This document shows positions 22,469 to 33,300 of a DNA stretch of 64,000 bases, piece by piece. The first letter of the stretch is position 1. The number at the start of each line of letters is the position of its first letter. Under the pieces are notes generated by a model. It was not told the origin of the DNA and searched no databases. It saw nothing but the letters and a program-made list of their open reading frames with translations. Origin of the DNA: Leptobrachium leishanense (taxonomy: Eukaryota > Chordata > Amphibia > Anura > Megophryidae); assembly GCA_009667805.1 (NCBI GenBank), contig CM019065.1:150324101-150388100 (forward strand), given 5' to 3'. Both the position numbers and the translations under genes were made by a program.

Positions 22469-22929
22469 GATGTTACCTCTACTCCACCCAGCCGGTAGAC
22501 AAATATAAAAAGATGTAGAAAATAGGCCCAGCCCCCCCCCCCACAGGCTCCCTTTCATTATTAATGTGGGAGATGTTAGCACTAAATGGACAACTGTTCA
22601 GCCACCTACCCTGCATGCAGCCACCCAAGTTTGGATCGTGAGGAGATAAATTAAACCCCTCTTACCACCTAACCCTCACTACATAAACCCCATAACTAGC
22701 TCTATTTTTGTAAACTATGTTCAGTTGGGGACTAAAATACTTCATGTTTACATTAAAAAGGAAGTTACAGTATCAGTGATATTTTGGTAACAAAATACCT
22801 AATTCACCACAATGAATGATAATTGTTAAGATGGGGAAGTGAGCTTCATTGTAAGGAAATATTGAATACTTAATGACTTTCGTTGTACATGCGGTGATTT
22901 TTGTAGAGACCAGAGTTCCTTTTCCTTGT

Positions 22930-23075
22930 ACTTGACTTTCTATGGCAGGGGTCAGCAACTCTGGCCCTACAAAGGTTTTGGAATTGCATCTCCCATGATG
23001 CTCAGCAGCCCTAATAACTGGTTGTGCATCAAGGAGATGTAGTTCCAAAACATTTGGATGTCCAAGATGGCTGAA
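22930..23075. mobile_element. hAT MITE (CAGGGGTCAGCAACTCTGGCC family)
   Basis: It starts CAGGGGTCAGCAACTCTGG, with ATCTCCCATGATGCTCAGC inside and a rough inverted right half. Family members are at 32930-33060, 39147-39290 and 57236-57370. Confidence 0.6.
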
Positions 23076-23258
23076 CCCTGTCCTATGGCTTTACCAAGCA
23101 GCCTACTACTGCATAACATGTACAATAGGCAAACTGGGATGTAAAAGACAACAGAATGTCAAATACACGAACAGAGAAGTCAATAATATTAAAAAAAAAC
23201 AGTATTAAATGGAAAAACTATAGGAACATAGTGGATACTGAATAGGTAAAACAGTGTT

Positions 23259-23408
23259 ATTCAGAGAGAGGTGAAAAGCAGGAGAATGACTGGAGAATGG
23301 ATGATTTGAAAAGTGAGCTGAATGGGAGAATTTTTCTGTTTTGGCAATTTTGACCTAGAATTTTCCAGTCGTTCTCCGGCTTTTCACCGCTCTCTGAATA
23401 ACCCCGAT
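23259..23408. mobile_element. short palindromic MITE (GTTATTCAGAGAGAGGTGAAAAGC)
   Basis: Inverted halves share AGAATGACTGGAGAATGG and end CTCTCTGAATAACCCCG. Short relatives are at 21544-21720 and about 37330-37485. Confidence 0.75.
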
Positions 23409-23409
23409 A

Positions 23410-23660
23410 GATTAGAGGGGAAAATGTTTAAAAAAAAAGTGACATCAGGAAGTATTATTTTACTGAGAGGGTGGTGGATACATGGAACAGTCTTCCAGTA
23501 GAAGTGGTAGAGGCTAAAACAGTGATTGAGTTTAAGCAGGCATGGGATAGACATAAGGCTATCCTAAATAAGCGCTAAATCCAGGAAAAGTATCCATGTA
23601 ATAATTGGGCAGACTAGATGGGCCGAAAGAATAGGTCGGCAGATAACCTATGTTAAAACT
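23410..23660 (+). mobile_element. LINE 3' end (CR1-like RT C-terminus plus tail)
   Basis: Translation from about 23454 gives Y-Y-F-T-E-R-V-V-D-T-W-N-S-L-P followed by V-E-V-V-E-A-K and a stop near 23577. This is the C-terminal tail of a CR1-like ORF2. The short 3' UTR GGGCAGACTAGATGGGCCGA follows. Another copy is at 48965-49260. Confidence 0.75.
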
Positions 23661-24321
23661 ATATTGTAAATATCAAATGAAAAGAGCCTGGGGAAAAGAC
23701 AGGGAACGAGTAACAAGGTCATAGAGAGGGTGGATACAGGTAAAACCACAAGGATCCTGCACATGGGTTAGAAGAAAACAAAAGTAGCACAAATTGGGGA
23801 TTATTCACTTTTTACGAGTGAAAAAAGCCACATAGCTAAAACAAAATGGATATAAAGAGCTTTATACGGTTTCCTAGCAGAGGTTGTGGTCTGACTTATT
23901 GTGCACTTTCAGTGTATGCTTTTTCTTGGCACGGATCCTGAGTTTGATGAATACGGGGGAAACCATATAGATTTTGACAGTATGAAGCATGTGCACCAAG
24001 CCAACATACATAAAATAGTAGTTTTAAACCACCATGGATGTTTAAAACTACAGAATTTATGACTTTGGAGGGCTCTCTGTTTTGGCCAAATCTGTGGTTT
24101 TCTGTAACTTACCCCCAGTGACTTTACCCTGGCAGTTGAGACACACTTCTCTAGCCCTACCCATCTACACCCGACGGATTCTGCAGTTTTCCCGGCACCG
24201 GTTGGTGAGGTTTCGTGCCCGCGGCCTACCATTGCGGCGTTCGCGCAGCAGCCATCTTGGAGCCTGACACCCAGCGTCTACACCTGCTCCCAGCTGCACA
24301 TGCGGTTTTGCTGCCTGGCTA

Positions 24322-25463
24322 GTGATGGGGAAGACATCAGGGAGGAAGTCTGGCCTGCCGGAGGGGTCCAGGCAGCAGGACATAAGGGAATCCCTGGGCA
24401 GAGACCGGCGCAGCCGCCAAGGCGACCCCCTGGAGTTCGACCCCAGCGATGAGTTCCTCGGAGGACGGCCTCTCCTGGTCGGAAGATGGGTCGGCCTCAC
24501 TGAGGTCCTCTAGGACAACGAGACAGTCGGGGAAGAAGACGGCTGGCCCTGCTCCAGAGAAGAAGCTAGCTGCACATGGGTTTTCGGCTGCCCGGCAGAC
24601 CCGACCTGCGCAGGATGATGGAGACAGCTTTCTCCCCTCTACAAAAGGTGACATTCGACGCATGATGGAGGACATGTTGGGGGAAATGCGGGCAATTTGG
24701 CGCGCCGATTTTTCGGCAATGCGGGCCGAGGTGTTGGCGGTTCAGACTCGCCAGAAGGCGGTTAAGTCGCGGGTGGAAGACACTGTGTTGACACAGGCCC
24801 TTCTCGGTCCTCGGGTGGACACTCTGCAAACTCAGGTGGACTTACTCACTGGCGCAGTGGAGGCTGCTGAAGCGCGCCACCGTCGGCGGAATGTTCGGAT
24901 CCGTGGAGTACAGGAAACGGTCTCTCAGGATACTCTGCTGGCCTACGTGAACAGACTTGCTCTTCATGTACTGGGCTCCCCTTCCGAGGCCTCCCCCATT
25001 TTTTGTTCTGTCACCCGTCTTCGAAAGGCCGCTACGGCCCCTGTGGATGCCCCTCGTGACGTTTTGGCCGTTGCTAGCACAGAGGCTGGCAAGTGGCACC
25101 TCATGTCCTCCCCTCCTGCCCGGGCGCCCTTGATTTTGAATACGGAATATGCTGGCGCTTTATAAATAATGAATAATAATAATAATTTTTGAAAACCTCA
25201 CCCAACTTTTTAATGACTTGCCCTTTGAGACATTACTGGCCCGGAGACGCGGTCGGGAGGTGGCCTCTTTTATGCGCGTTGGTGGGATCCGTTACCGATG
25301 GGGGGGGGGGGGGGTGGCGGGTTCCATGACCATCTCTCATAAAAACTTGACTCACGCGGTAACCTCTCCCGAAGAGGTGTGGCGCTTACTGCGCTCACTG
25401 GGTCTGGCACCCGCTACCGATCTAAGTCCTGATGACCGTTCTGGAGCGTCTGACCCAGGCTGA
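24322..25463 (+). pseudogene. L1-like LINE ORF1 fragment, disrupted
   Basis: ORF1p of L1-clade LINEs is an RNA-binding trimeric chaperone. The frame at 24449-25133 has an acidic/serine-rich N-terminus, a heptad-like region (MMEDMLGEMRAIWRADF, then QTQVDLLTGAVEAAE) and R-R-R-N-V-R-I-R-G-V-Q-E, the start of the ORF1 RRM. After an interruption, a second frame (about 25194-25463) gives the C-terminal domain (L-F-N-D-L-P-F-E-T, then GGIRYRW). A start at 24325 (M-G-K-T-S) in another frame may be the true N-terminus, implying a frameshift near 24440. No ORF2 follows, so the LINE is dead. Confidence 0.75.
25141..25186 (+). mobile_element. 46-bp L2-like tail inserted in the L1 ORF1
   Basis: TACGGAATATGCTGGCGCTT then TATAAATAATGAATAATAAT is the extreme 3' end of an L2-like LINE with its short-repeat tail. 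The duplicated target ATTTTGAA lies at 25133-25140 and again (one T longer) at 25185-25193. The insertion brings an in-frame stop. Confidence 0.8.
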
Positions 25464-25499
25464 ACGGGTTGCCCCCCCTCTGAGCGGTCCTTCTCCCTG

Positions 25500-26705
25500 T
25501 ATTTCTTGCTGTTTTTTTGCGCCCTATAGCTGACATATGTTTTTCTCCCCTATTTGTTAGGAAATTTTTTGGGTGCCCTTTGAGGCTTTTATTGAGATAC
25601 TACCTATTGAAAGATCCCCCCCCCCCCCCCCCTTGTCTGGGACATTTGCGGAGAATACTTTGTTTTGCTCCTTTAAAAAAAAAAAAAAAAAAAAGAAGCT
25701 ATATTTCTGCTTGCTATGGTGTTTTTAACCTGGTTCCTTTTTATCCACTACTGTGCGCATATGGTGTTTGATTGTGGCCCTGGTTTATCTTTTCATAACC
25801 CTATTTGTCTTTGTTACTTTCAAAAATACTCTGCATAAAACAATTGAATGCGCATTAAAGTATACAGGCATAGCTGTGTTCACATTAACTTATTTGTTAT
25901 GTATTCTATCCATGCAGTAAGTTTGACACGGTGTCAAGTGCAGGTATAGTTTTTGTAAAAATTGCCACTTTGTTTCTGTATTCCACATGCCAATAAAAGC
26001 AGAGGCTGAGCTTGCATGGCAAACCAATATCTCATGGTTTTATTGTCAGGTAAGCAAGGATACCATTGGAAAGCTTGGTTATGCTAACCACACCTACAAA
26101 AGAGTCAGGAACACATACAGTCAGGCATGCCTCCCCCTTCCCAGGTCCATGGCAGTGGTCCCCATTGGCCCTGATGGCGTACCTATACCCCCAGGTTCTA
26201 AAATGAGGTCCCGCATGCTCACTCAGCCTAATGAAGGGTCCTCATGCTCGGCAGAAGGCAAGGCCCTCTATACCCTCAGGCTACAAGGCAGGTAGCTTCA
26301 GGTTCCCAGAGTGAGCAGTGGGCCACATACTCTCTCCTAAGGTGAGAGACTCCATTCCATCTCTACCCCCAAGTAAGGTGCCCCATACAGGCAAATTACC
26401 CCAAAGCAGGTTGACAGATTACCTCTCCTCTCAGTGTGGGCAGAAAGTGGCACGAGAAGCTGCTGGGCAAGAAAGGCTTTGGATTTGTGCTGAGCCAACA
26501 GGGGTTTGATAAATCTCTCTGTACCCTGACTGGTCTCTTCTCCCTCCAGTGGCCAGGGATGCTCCTGTTTTTCATCTGTTCTTGTATGTAAAGCATCACT
26601 GTAGGTGCACCATTCTGGCCAGTAGATGATGTCGCAGGGACACTGGAAAACAGGCATATGCAAAGTCTCTGACAGACCCAAAGACACACAGAAAATGGCA
26701 CACTA
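25500..26705. other. intergenic sequence, nothing firmly recognised
   Basis: Poly-C (25617-25632) and poly-A (about 25675-25694) runs occur. A phrase near 25990 with CCAATAAAAGCAGAGGCTGA and GTAAGC downstream looks LTR-like but is not supported by a second copy. Confidence 0.3.
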
Positions 26706-26713
26706 AAAGAGAC

Positions 26714-27565
26714 TAGGGCTGAAACAACTAAATCGATGATTAGTTGTCAACTATTTCTGGTGTCGATTAATCATCCTGTGTACAGCACACACCGTTTAGT
26801 CAGACTGAGTTAAACGTAAATAACCTCAGCGTCGGCGCTGATTGGAGAAGACGCGCCGCTGCTTTACTCGGATTTAGTTCTAGGGTTATGTCAGACACAA
26901 CCAGTTTGTTTTTAATTCTGTTTACAACAGTAGAACTATAAACACAATCAATAGGATACTGCCACTGGCTGAAGGCACTGTATGCCTGTGTTTAATCCTT
27001 ACTTGAAGGTGGAGACCTGTGCCACCACCCCACCCTCCCTGCCACACCCTCTTTGGAACTGCCATTCCCTCACTTTGGTCTGGTCCCTTTCCCCAAACTC
27101 ACTCCCACACTCAGATCCAGGCTTTTGTCCATACCCACTCCCTCTCACACTCAGGTCAAGTCACTTGAGCAAAGTCACTCCCTTCCACCTCCAGTCCTTC
27201 CACTCAGTTTGGTCACAAAATTATTTAAAAGGGACTCTAGCTTATTAAACCCTGATTTCATGCTGACATCATCGTCTATGACCAAGTGCCTGTATCCGTG
27301 TTCATTTGAGAAAGCAAACATGGGCTTATGCTGCACATGCAGCACCAACCCATCCCTCTGACCAAGCACTTACATACCTTGTGTGAAAAGTACAAAATAT
27401 TACGCAATTTGCTTATGTACGTACAAAACTTACACTACGTAAATGGCTTATGAAAAAAAGAGGGAAGGGGTTGTGGTCATTTATTTCTACATAAAACTCC
27501 TTTTTAGGAAACAATTTTTTTTCTATCCGTTTAATCGATGAGAATAATCGTTAGTTGCAGCCCTA
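26714..27565. mobile_element. hAT element (TAGGGCTGAAACAACTAA ends), perfect 8-bp duplication
   Basis: AAAGAGAC at 26706-26713 and 27566-27573 flanks an 852-bp element. Its ends are TAGGGCTGAAACAACTAA and GTTAGTTGCAGCCCTA, with ATCGATTA-rich subterminal sequence, classic for hAT families. No transposase remains; the short frames at 26982-27361 are non-coding. Confidence 0.92.
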
Positions 27566-27573
27566 AAAGAGAC

Positions 27574-28300
27574 AAAGGCAAAGAGTCATTAACAAAAGAC
27601 ACTTATAGAGGCAGAGACACGAAGACAAACAGAATAACAGTGAAAACAAGACACTGATAGACATCCACTGTCACTTACAGAAATACGGACAAAAACCTGC
27701 AGACTCCGACACAAAAGCGTAAATTAAACCAGACACTAGTAAAGCAACCTAAAAAATATCCACACTTCATTATATCAGAGACACACTTGCCATTGAGACC
27801 CATAGATTCTCCAAGACAAACTAATTTTAACCCTTACATTTTTTGCTCACAGTACTATGTCACCTATAAATCAACAGTACAATCTGTAACAGTAGCACAT
27901 TGTAGGAAAAGACCTCTTCACATACTTTTCACTCCTGAGACATCACTAAACCATTATCCATGAGGAAACATGTATCAACCCCCGTTTGCTTGTCATGGAA
28001 ACGCTGCTTGTCATGGAAACGCTGCTTATCATGGAAACGCTGCTTATCATGGAAACGCTGCTTATCATGGAAACGCTGCTTATCATGGAAACGCTGCTTA
28101 TCATGGAAACGCTGCTTATGCTTTACTTGAAGCAGATTGATAGTATCACTAAAATAAACCATGTACACTCTGAGGTTTAAAGTGCAACTGTAGAGACCTG
28201 GTTCACCCTGTGATGTCCCAGCAGAGGGTGGATATTTCATCCCTTGTTGAGATCACTTGCTGTAAGTTTCCACTTTCAAGAGCTGGACAACACCAGTGGC
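27574..28300. other. intergenic sequence with an 18-bp tandem repeat
   Basis: Apart from the tandem array at 27988-28119, nothing is recognised. A CAGTGGCGTAGC hAT-type start is seen at 28294. Confidence 0.4.
27988..28119. repeat. 18-bp tandem repeat (CATGGAAACGCTGCTTAT), about 7 units
   Basis: Units are nearly identical. The first two have TTGT instead of TTAT. Because 18 is a multiple of three, several frames stay open through it, which explains the apparent M-E-T-L-L and K-Q-R-F-H-D repeat proteins. Confidence 0.95.
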
Positions 28301-28816
28301 GTAGCGTGTGGGGGGGGGGGCGTAGCCCAGGCGCAGTTCTCTTAGGGGCGCATAATTGCAAAATAAATTTGTGCCCCTAATAGTTTCCAGTGCCAGGATT
28401 GACAAGGGGTCTGCTCACAGACACTGAGTGGCCCTTGTATCATGCAAGTTTCACGATCCGGCTCCGAGTCTGGAACTTGGAAGGGAGGAGCAGGCTTATG
28501 TGGGTGAGTCACGTGACCATGACGCAGTGCTCTGCTCAAATATTGGCGAATTGCCAGCGAAGTACAGTGCAATGCGGCAGCAGTGACATTCCCCATTCAG
28601 AAATAATGGTTAATTTATACACTGGGACAGCTTCTAGAGGATAGGATATAACCCAATACAGCACACTAGCTAGATGCATTGCAGATACTAGAACACCGTT
28701 AGGGGCTGATGGAGCAGCAGCTCTAGGCCCATGCCCCAGAGAAAGGAGAACTATATCTGCATTAATGGCCATCTGGACCCCTGTATCTCCAACTCCATAG
28801 TCACAGAGTCAAGCGA

Positions 28817-28858
28817 GGTATCACTGGAAAGGCCAGAGCATGACCTTTCCAATGATAC
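28817..28858. repeat. conserved hairpin, copy 3
   Basis: GGTATCACTGGAAAGGCCAG pairs with TGACCTTTCCAATGATAC. It is the same hairpin as at 6711 and 8881. A fourth, weaker copy lies at 29112-29153. The surroundings (CAGCAATATTTTTCAC, AATGATGCT) also match 8940-9000, so 28780-29520 is a decayed relative of the 8312 element. Confidence 0.65.
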
Positions 28859-29639
28859 ATAAAACCTGGTCATGTTCAGTAACAGTAAAGAAAATCAAAA
28901 TATGTTTTTTCTTTCTAGCACAGCAATATTTTTCACTTTTCAATTGGAAAGTATACAATGATGCTCCGCTTAACTCACCATCACATTTCTCAGGTCACCA
29001 ACAAGTGTGGAGGTGATGGCACAATCCATTGTTACATCAAAACCTAAACCGCCACACTGCGGCGAAGAGCACGGGGGGGGGGGGGGTGACCTTTACACCT
29101 CACTTAAGTAAGGTGTCATCGGACAGGTCAGAGTCTGGCCCTTGCATTGATACCAACCATGACCATGTAAAATCTAGAAGAAAAAAAATATATATATTTT
29201 TAGTTTCAAAGCGATGGCATTGTCCATTTGTCACATATAAAATGAACTATACCACGGCTTTTACTCAACTTTTAATTTCCCACGCTGAGCAAAAAAAAAA
29301 GTGTTTTATACATAGTCATATTATTCATAAAACATCATCCTCCAAGACACAAGCAAAAATTCGCATTTTTTTGGTTAGAATTGTATTTCTTTTTTCCATA
29401 AGGTTCCCATTTCACATTTTTTTTCAACAAAGATTCCCTATAAACTATATCCACAAATGTTTTTTGATGATAAAATGGGCAAAAATAATTTTAGACGCTG
29501 CAAATGATTGAAATCTTAATGAATCACACAGTATCTGCCTGGTTAGATATACCCGTATCTGCACGAATAAATAACCTAAATGTTTTCATTTCACTGAATT
29601 CTGAAAAAAGCTCACCAAAATATTCAGCTCCAGGCCCAT

Positions 29640-30059
29640 AGAGATCTTAATCCGGCCCTGGTTACGTTACAAAACTGGCAATTTCCGGTTTCTATGCGCC
29701 TCTCATACTAGCATAGCAACAAGACAGGGACACGCAATACACGTTATAACCCCGCCTCCAAATATACGTCACAACCCAGCGCCGGTACACTCCCACTGGA
29801 CTAAGAGAATGAGAAAACCATGCGCGGTAGGACAGCAGCGATTGGTCGTGTTTCCGACAGCCAATGATCAACTGATACTCACTTCCTTGTTGACCTATTA
29901 GCTCGTTACGGATTTGTTGATTACGGGAACCTCTAACGATATCATTGGTCGAGGCGTCCCTACGTGGGCGTGCCAAAGGGGGGGGGGGTCTGCTGTGTCA
30001 GTGGGAGATTGACTTCTACTTCCTTCTTCCCTCTAGGCTTTCATAGAAAGAAAGTGCTG
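29640..30059 (+). promoter_or_regulatory. rnf181: RNF181 promoter region and possible non-coding first exon
   Basis: This CpG-richer stretch lies just upstream of the RNF181 start codon. It has three CCAAT motifs (inverted ATTGG at 29841-29845, CCAAT at 29861-29865, ATTGG at 29944-29948) and a CGTGGGCG Egr/GC-box-like site near 29963, with no TATA box. A possible donor (GCTG|GTAAAT at 30059/30060) and a strong acceptor (TTTGTTGTCAG ending 30253) suggest a 5' UTR intron. The transcription start is inferred. Confidence 0.5.
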
Positions 30060-30267
30060 GTAAATCGCTCAGATTATATTCCATCACAGCTGGCCTCATT
30101 AATGCTTATTCCGCCTTAGAAATATTCACTCTAAATAAAATATTATGTTGCATGACTTTGCCGCCGGGAAACCTGCTGCTCTGTGTTGGCCATTATTATG
30201 AACTAGGCAGCTGGCGGTTACTTTTTGTTTACACATTCTTTGTTTGTTGTCAGACAGACCACCATCC

Positions 30268-30353
30268 ATGGCTTCGTACTTTGAAGAACATAACTGTGAA
30301 CCGACAGTCCCAGAGGAGCAGTATCGTCAGAATGCACTTCTAGAGTTGGCAAG
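30268..30353 (+). CDS. rnf181: RNF181 coding exon 1
   Basis: Starts at ATG and ends AAG|GTAATC, leaving two bases of the Arg29 codon. Confidence 0.95.
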
Positions 30354-33300
30354 GTAATCCCAGAGCTCTAAAGGTTCCCATGGATTGCCGTCAGGGATCA
30401 GACAGTGCTGGGTTTGTGCTTGTGTAAGGTGATCTGACTGTAGATGATCAGAACAGACTCGAACATTAATGGGTTTGTCTCTGATTCAGCTACACCTTCT
30501 ATATATCAAATGTCAGATGATGCTTTTTATCAATCATGCTTGCAGAGTGTTGGCTGTGATATCCAACGGTGATGCCTTGATTGGGGATCATAAAGAGGCT
30601 TATATAGCACTGGGCTCATGCATAATGAAACTCACTGACAAAAGGATAGTTTTGAATTTAAAGGACTATGCTACCTTAAAATAAACAAGCAGTGGATAAC
30701 ATAAAGGGAAAGTGTGTTTTTTTTAATTATCTCCCAATGCTGCCTCCTTGTTGTGGCATCAGTCCAGCTTCAGAAAGTAGCTGGATGCCTTCCCTGCTAA
30801 GAGCAATTCACACGTGTGCATCTAGCCAGCCCATAGCCAAATATTTCTCATCAAGAAATCTAGATTTTCCTACTGACTGGACTGCCACTTCTCAGTACTT
30901 TTTGTGGTTGCACTTCTTGAACTCCAAAACTGATGCCCAATAGCTACTGGCTTCTAATCTTCAAGAAGGAGTTAAGCGTGCAGAGGCAAGGGAGAAGGGT
31001 GAGGGGGTAAGGATCCTTTCACCATGACTACTTAATTATGCACACATGTTGATAGTGCATAGAGAAGGACTGACAAACTCTAGTGCCCCCAGATGTCTCT
31101 GAACACAACTCCCATGATTCCTAACCATCTATTGCATTTATGGAATTATGGGAAATGTAGGCATCAACAGCTGGGGGGGGGGGCAGTGTGTTTGATAGCC
31201 CTGGCATAGTGAGACTCCTATTAACACTCCACTGAAAAGTGGATGTCCTTTTTTTGCCCTTAAATAATTGGGAAAATCCTGCTGACAGCCTGTGCCCAAA
31301 TTTTTTTTTCTTTCTCCGCTTTGTCTCAGGGACTCAAACCTGGAAGTCCCTGAGGCTTTTCTTGCGCAATTTGCACTCCTACGTAAATTGTGGAGCGTAG
31401 GAAATGCCACAATACGACTTGTGAACTTTACGTACACAAGTTCTGTAGCGCCTGTGCAGGCGGATGAATCGAAGCTGCACGCATGCGCAGCTCCAATCCA
31501 TCACAGGCTCTCTGTGTATTTGGTCTCAGAGGTAGTGACATCGACACGATCCTTGTGTGCTGATGTCACTAGTAAACGAATGGCAACCGGCAGCTGAGAA
31601 ATTCAAATTCGCCGGCGGGGTGGTGCTATCTTGATCACTTCACCCAGCTTTTTCACCAAGGGGAGGGGGGGGGGGTACGTCTCACATCCTGAACAGTTAA
31701 GCTGCGGTTTTCCTTCACAGGAGTCTCCTCAGTGGGATGGATATTGATCTTGGAGGTCTGGACTTTACGGAGTGGGATCAACGACTTCCACCACCAGCTT
31801 CCAAGAAAATTGTGGAAAGTTTGCCAAAAGTTACTGTAACACCGAAGCAAGCAGGTGGGCAGTGATTTAAAGTGTGAGAGAATGAAGAACAAGTACTGGA
31901 AATATAAAAGGTGTATGCAATTATGGCAACTCTCATCTTTTCAGATGCTGCTCTTAAGTGTCCTGTGTGCCTGCTAGAATTTGAGGAAGGGGAGACAGTT
32001 CGCCAGTTACCTTGTGAGCATCTTTTTCACTCTGCCTGCATTCTACCCTGGCTTGGAAAGGTAATCTGGCAGCTTGTGGCTGACAGCCAGCACAGCATAC
32101 TAACTGGGCAGAGGGCTTTCCTTTAGAGGGCTCTCTGCTTGTAGCAGTCTCAACCACCTGCTGCGTGCCACGATCTGATTATAATTGTTTATTTTCTCCT
32201 TTCTCACAGACCAATTCCTGCCCCTTATGCAGGGATGAGTTGCCTACGGACAGTCCAGAGTATGAAGAATATAAAAAGGACAAGGTCTGTACAGTACACA
32301 ATCCTAAATACTTGATCAATTTAGAGATTTGTGATGGGTTTTCTATGAAAATCAATATATAAACCATTTAATATAGCACAAATTAAATCTTTTTTTTTTT
32401 TTTCTTTTTTTTTAACGTGCAGTAGGGATAGACACATTTTTTTTCAGAGCCAATAATGATAATCGGCATTTGATTATTCTGTACATTTAAAGCTGTGAAA
32501 ACTGCACAAATCTGACATGCCATCAACTGAATGTGTTAAATGGTGCAATATTTAAAATTATGTTAAAGATTTTATTTTTACAAACCTGGCCTTTTCTTGG
32601 CTCTGCAGTGACCCCTCATGACCCTGTACGTAAGGTACCAGGAAAAAAATACAGCAGGACCTCAAACGGAGAATAGTTGGTGTGTATCAAAATTTATTAG
32701 GGGAAAGCAGCCCCATAAGTACAATGACATCATTGTACTTATGGGCTGCTTTCTCCTAATAAATTTTGATACACATCAACTATTCTCCACTTGAGGTCCT
32801 GCTGTGTTTTCTTCCTTGTATGAGTTTGGGGGACATCGGCGTCGCTTGTTTGGCAGACTTCGCAGGGATTGAAGGCTTCGGCTCCCACTGAGGTAGGCTG
32901 CTGCATTTTCCTGTACTTAAGGTGTCAGCAATCTTGGCCCTCTAGATGTTTTGGAACTACATCTGCCCTGATGCTCAGCTACTCATTAGGTTGGTAGAGC
33001 CTCATGGGAAATTTAGCTCCAAAATCTCAGCAGGGGTCATCAATTTTGGCCCTCCAGTAGAACTTACTTGACCAGGGATACAGGTGTCCCAAAGACTAAT
33101 GCATTTCCTCTATAGCGAATTCCCAGAGAGATGGGAGGGAAGCCCCATTTCAGTTGTGGTCATTCTCACGTGCAAAAAAGCCAGTGCGCAGGGGAAGTCC
33201 CACAGCAAGGGATGACCGCCTACTACAGGAAAAGTCGTATATGAGCACCGAGTTATGGGACTTCACGAGTCGTGGCTGCAGTGAGCAGCCTTGGAAAGTT

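Noticed and set aside
25980..26060. Retroviral-type LTR end with AATAAA
   Set aside because: A single AATAAA with a downstream GTAAGC is not enough; no internal or paired LTR sequence was found.
27928..28240. Possible CRISPR-like regular repeat
   Set aside because: Units are contiguous 18-mers without unique spacers, in a vertebrate genome; an ordinary tandem repeat.
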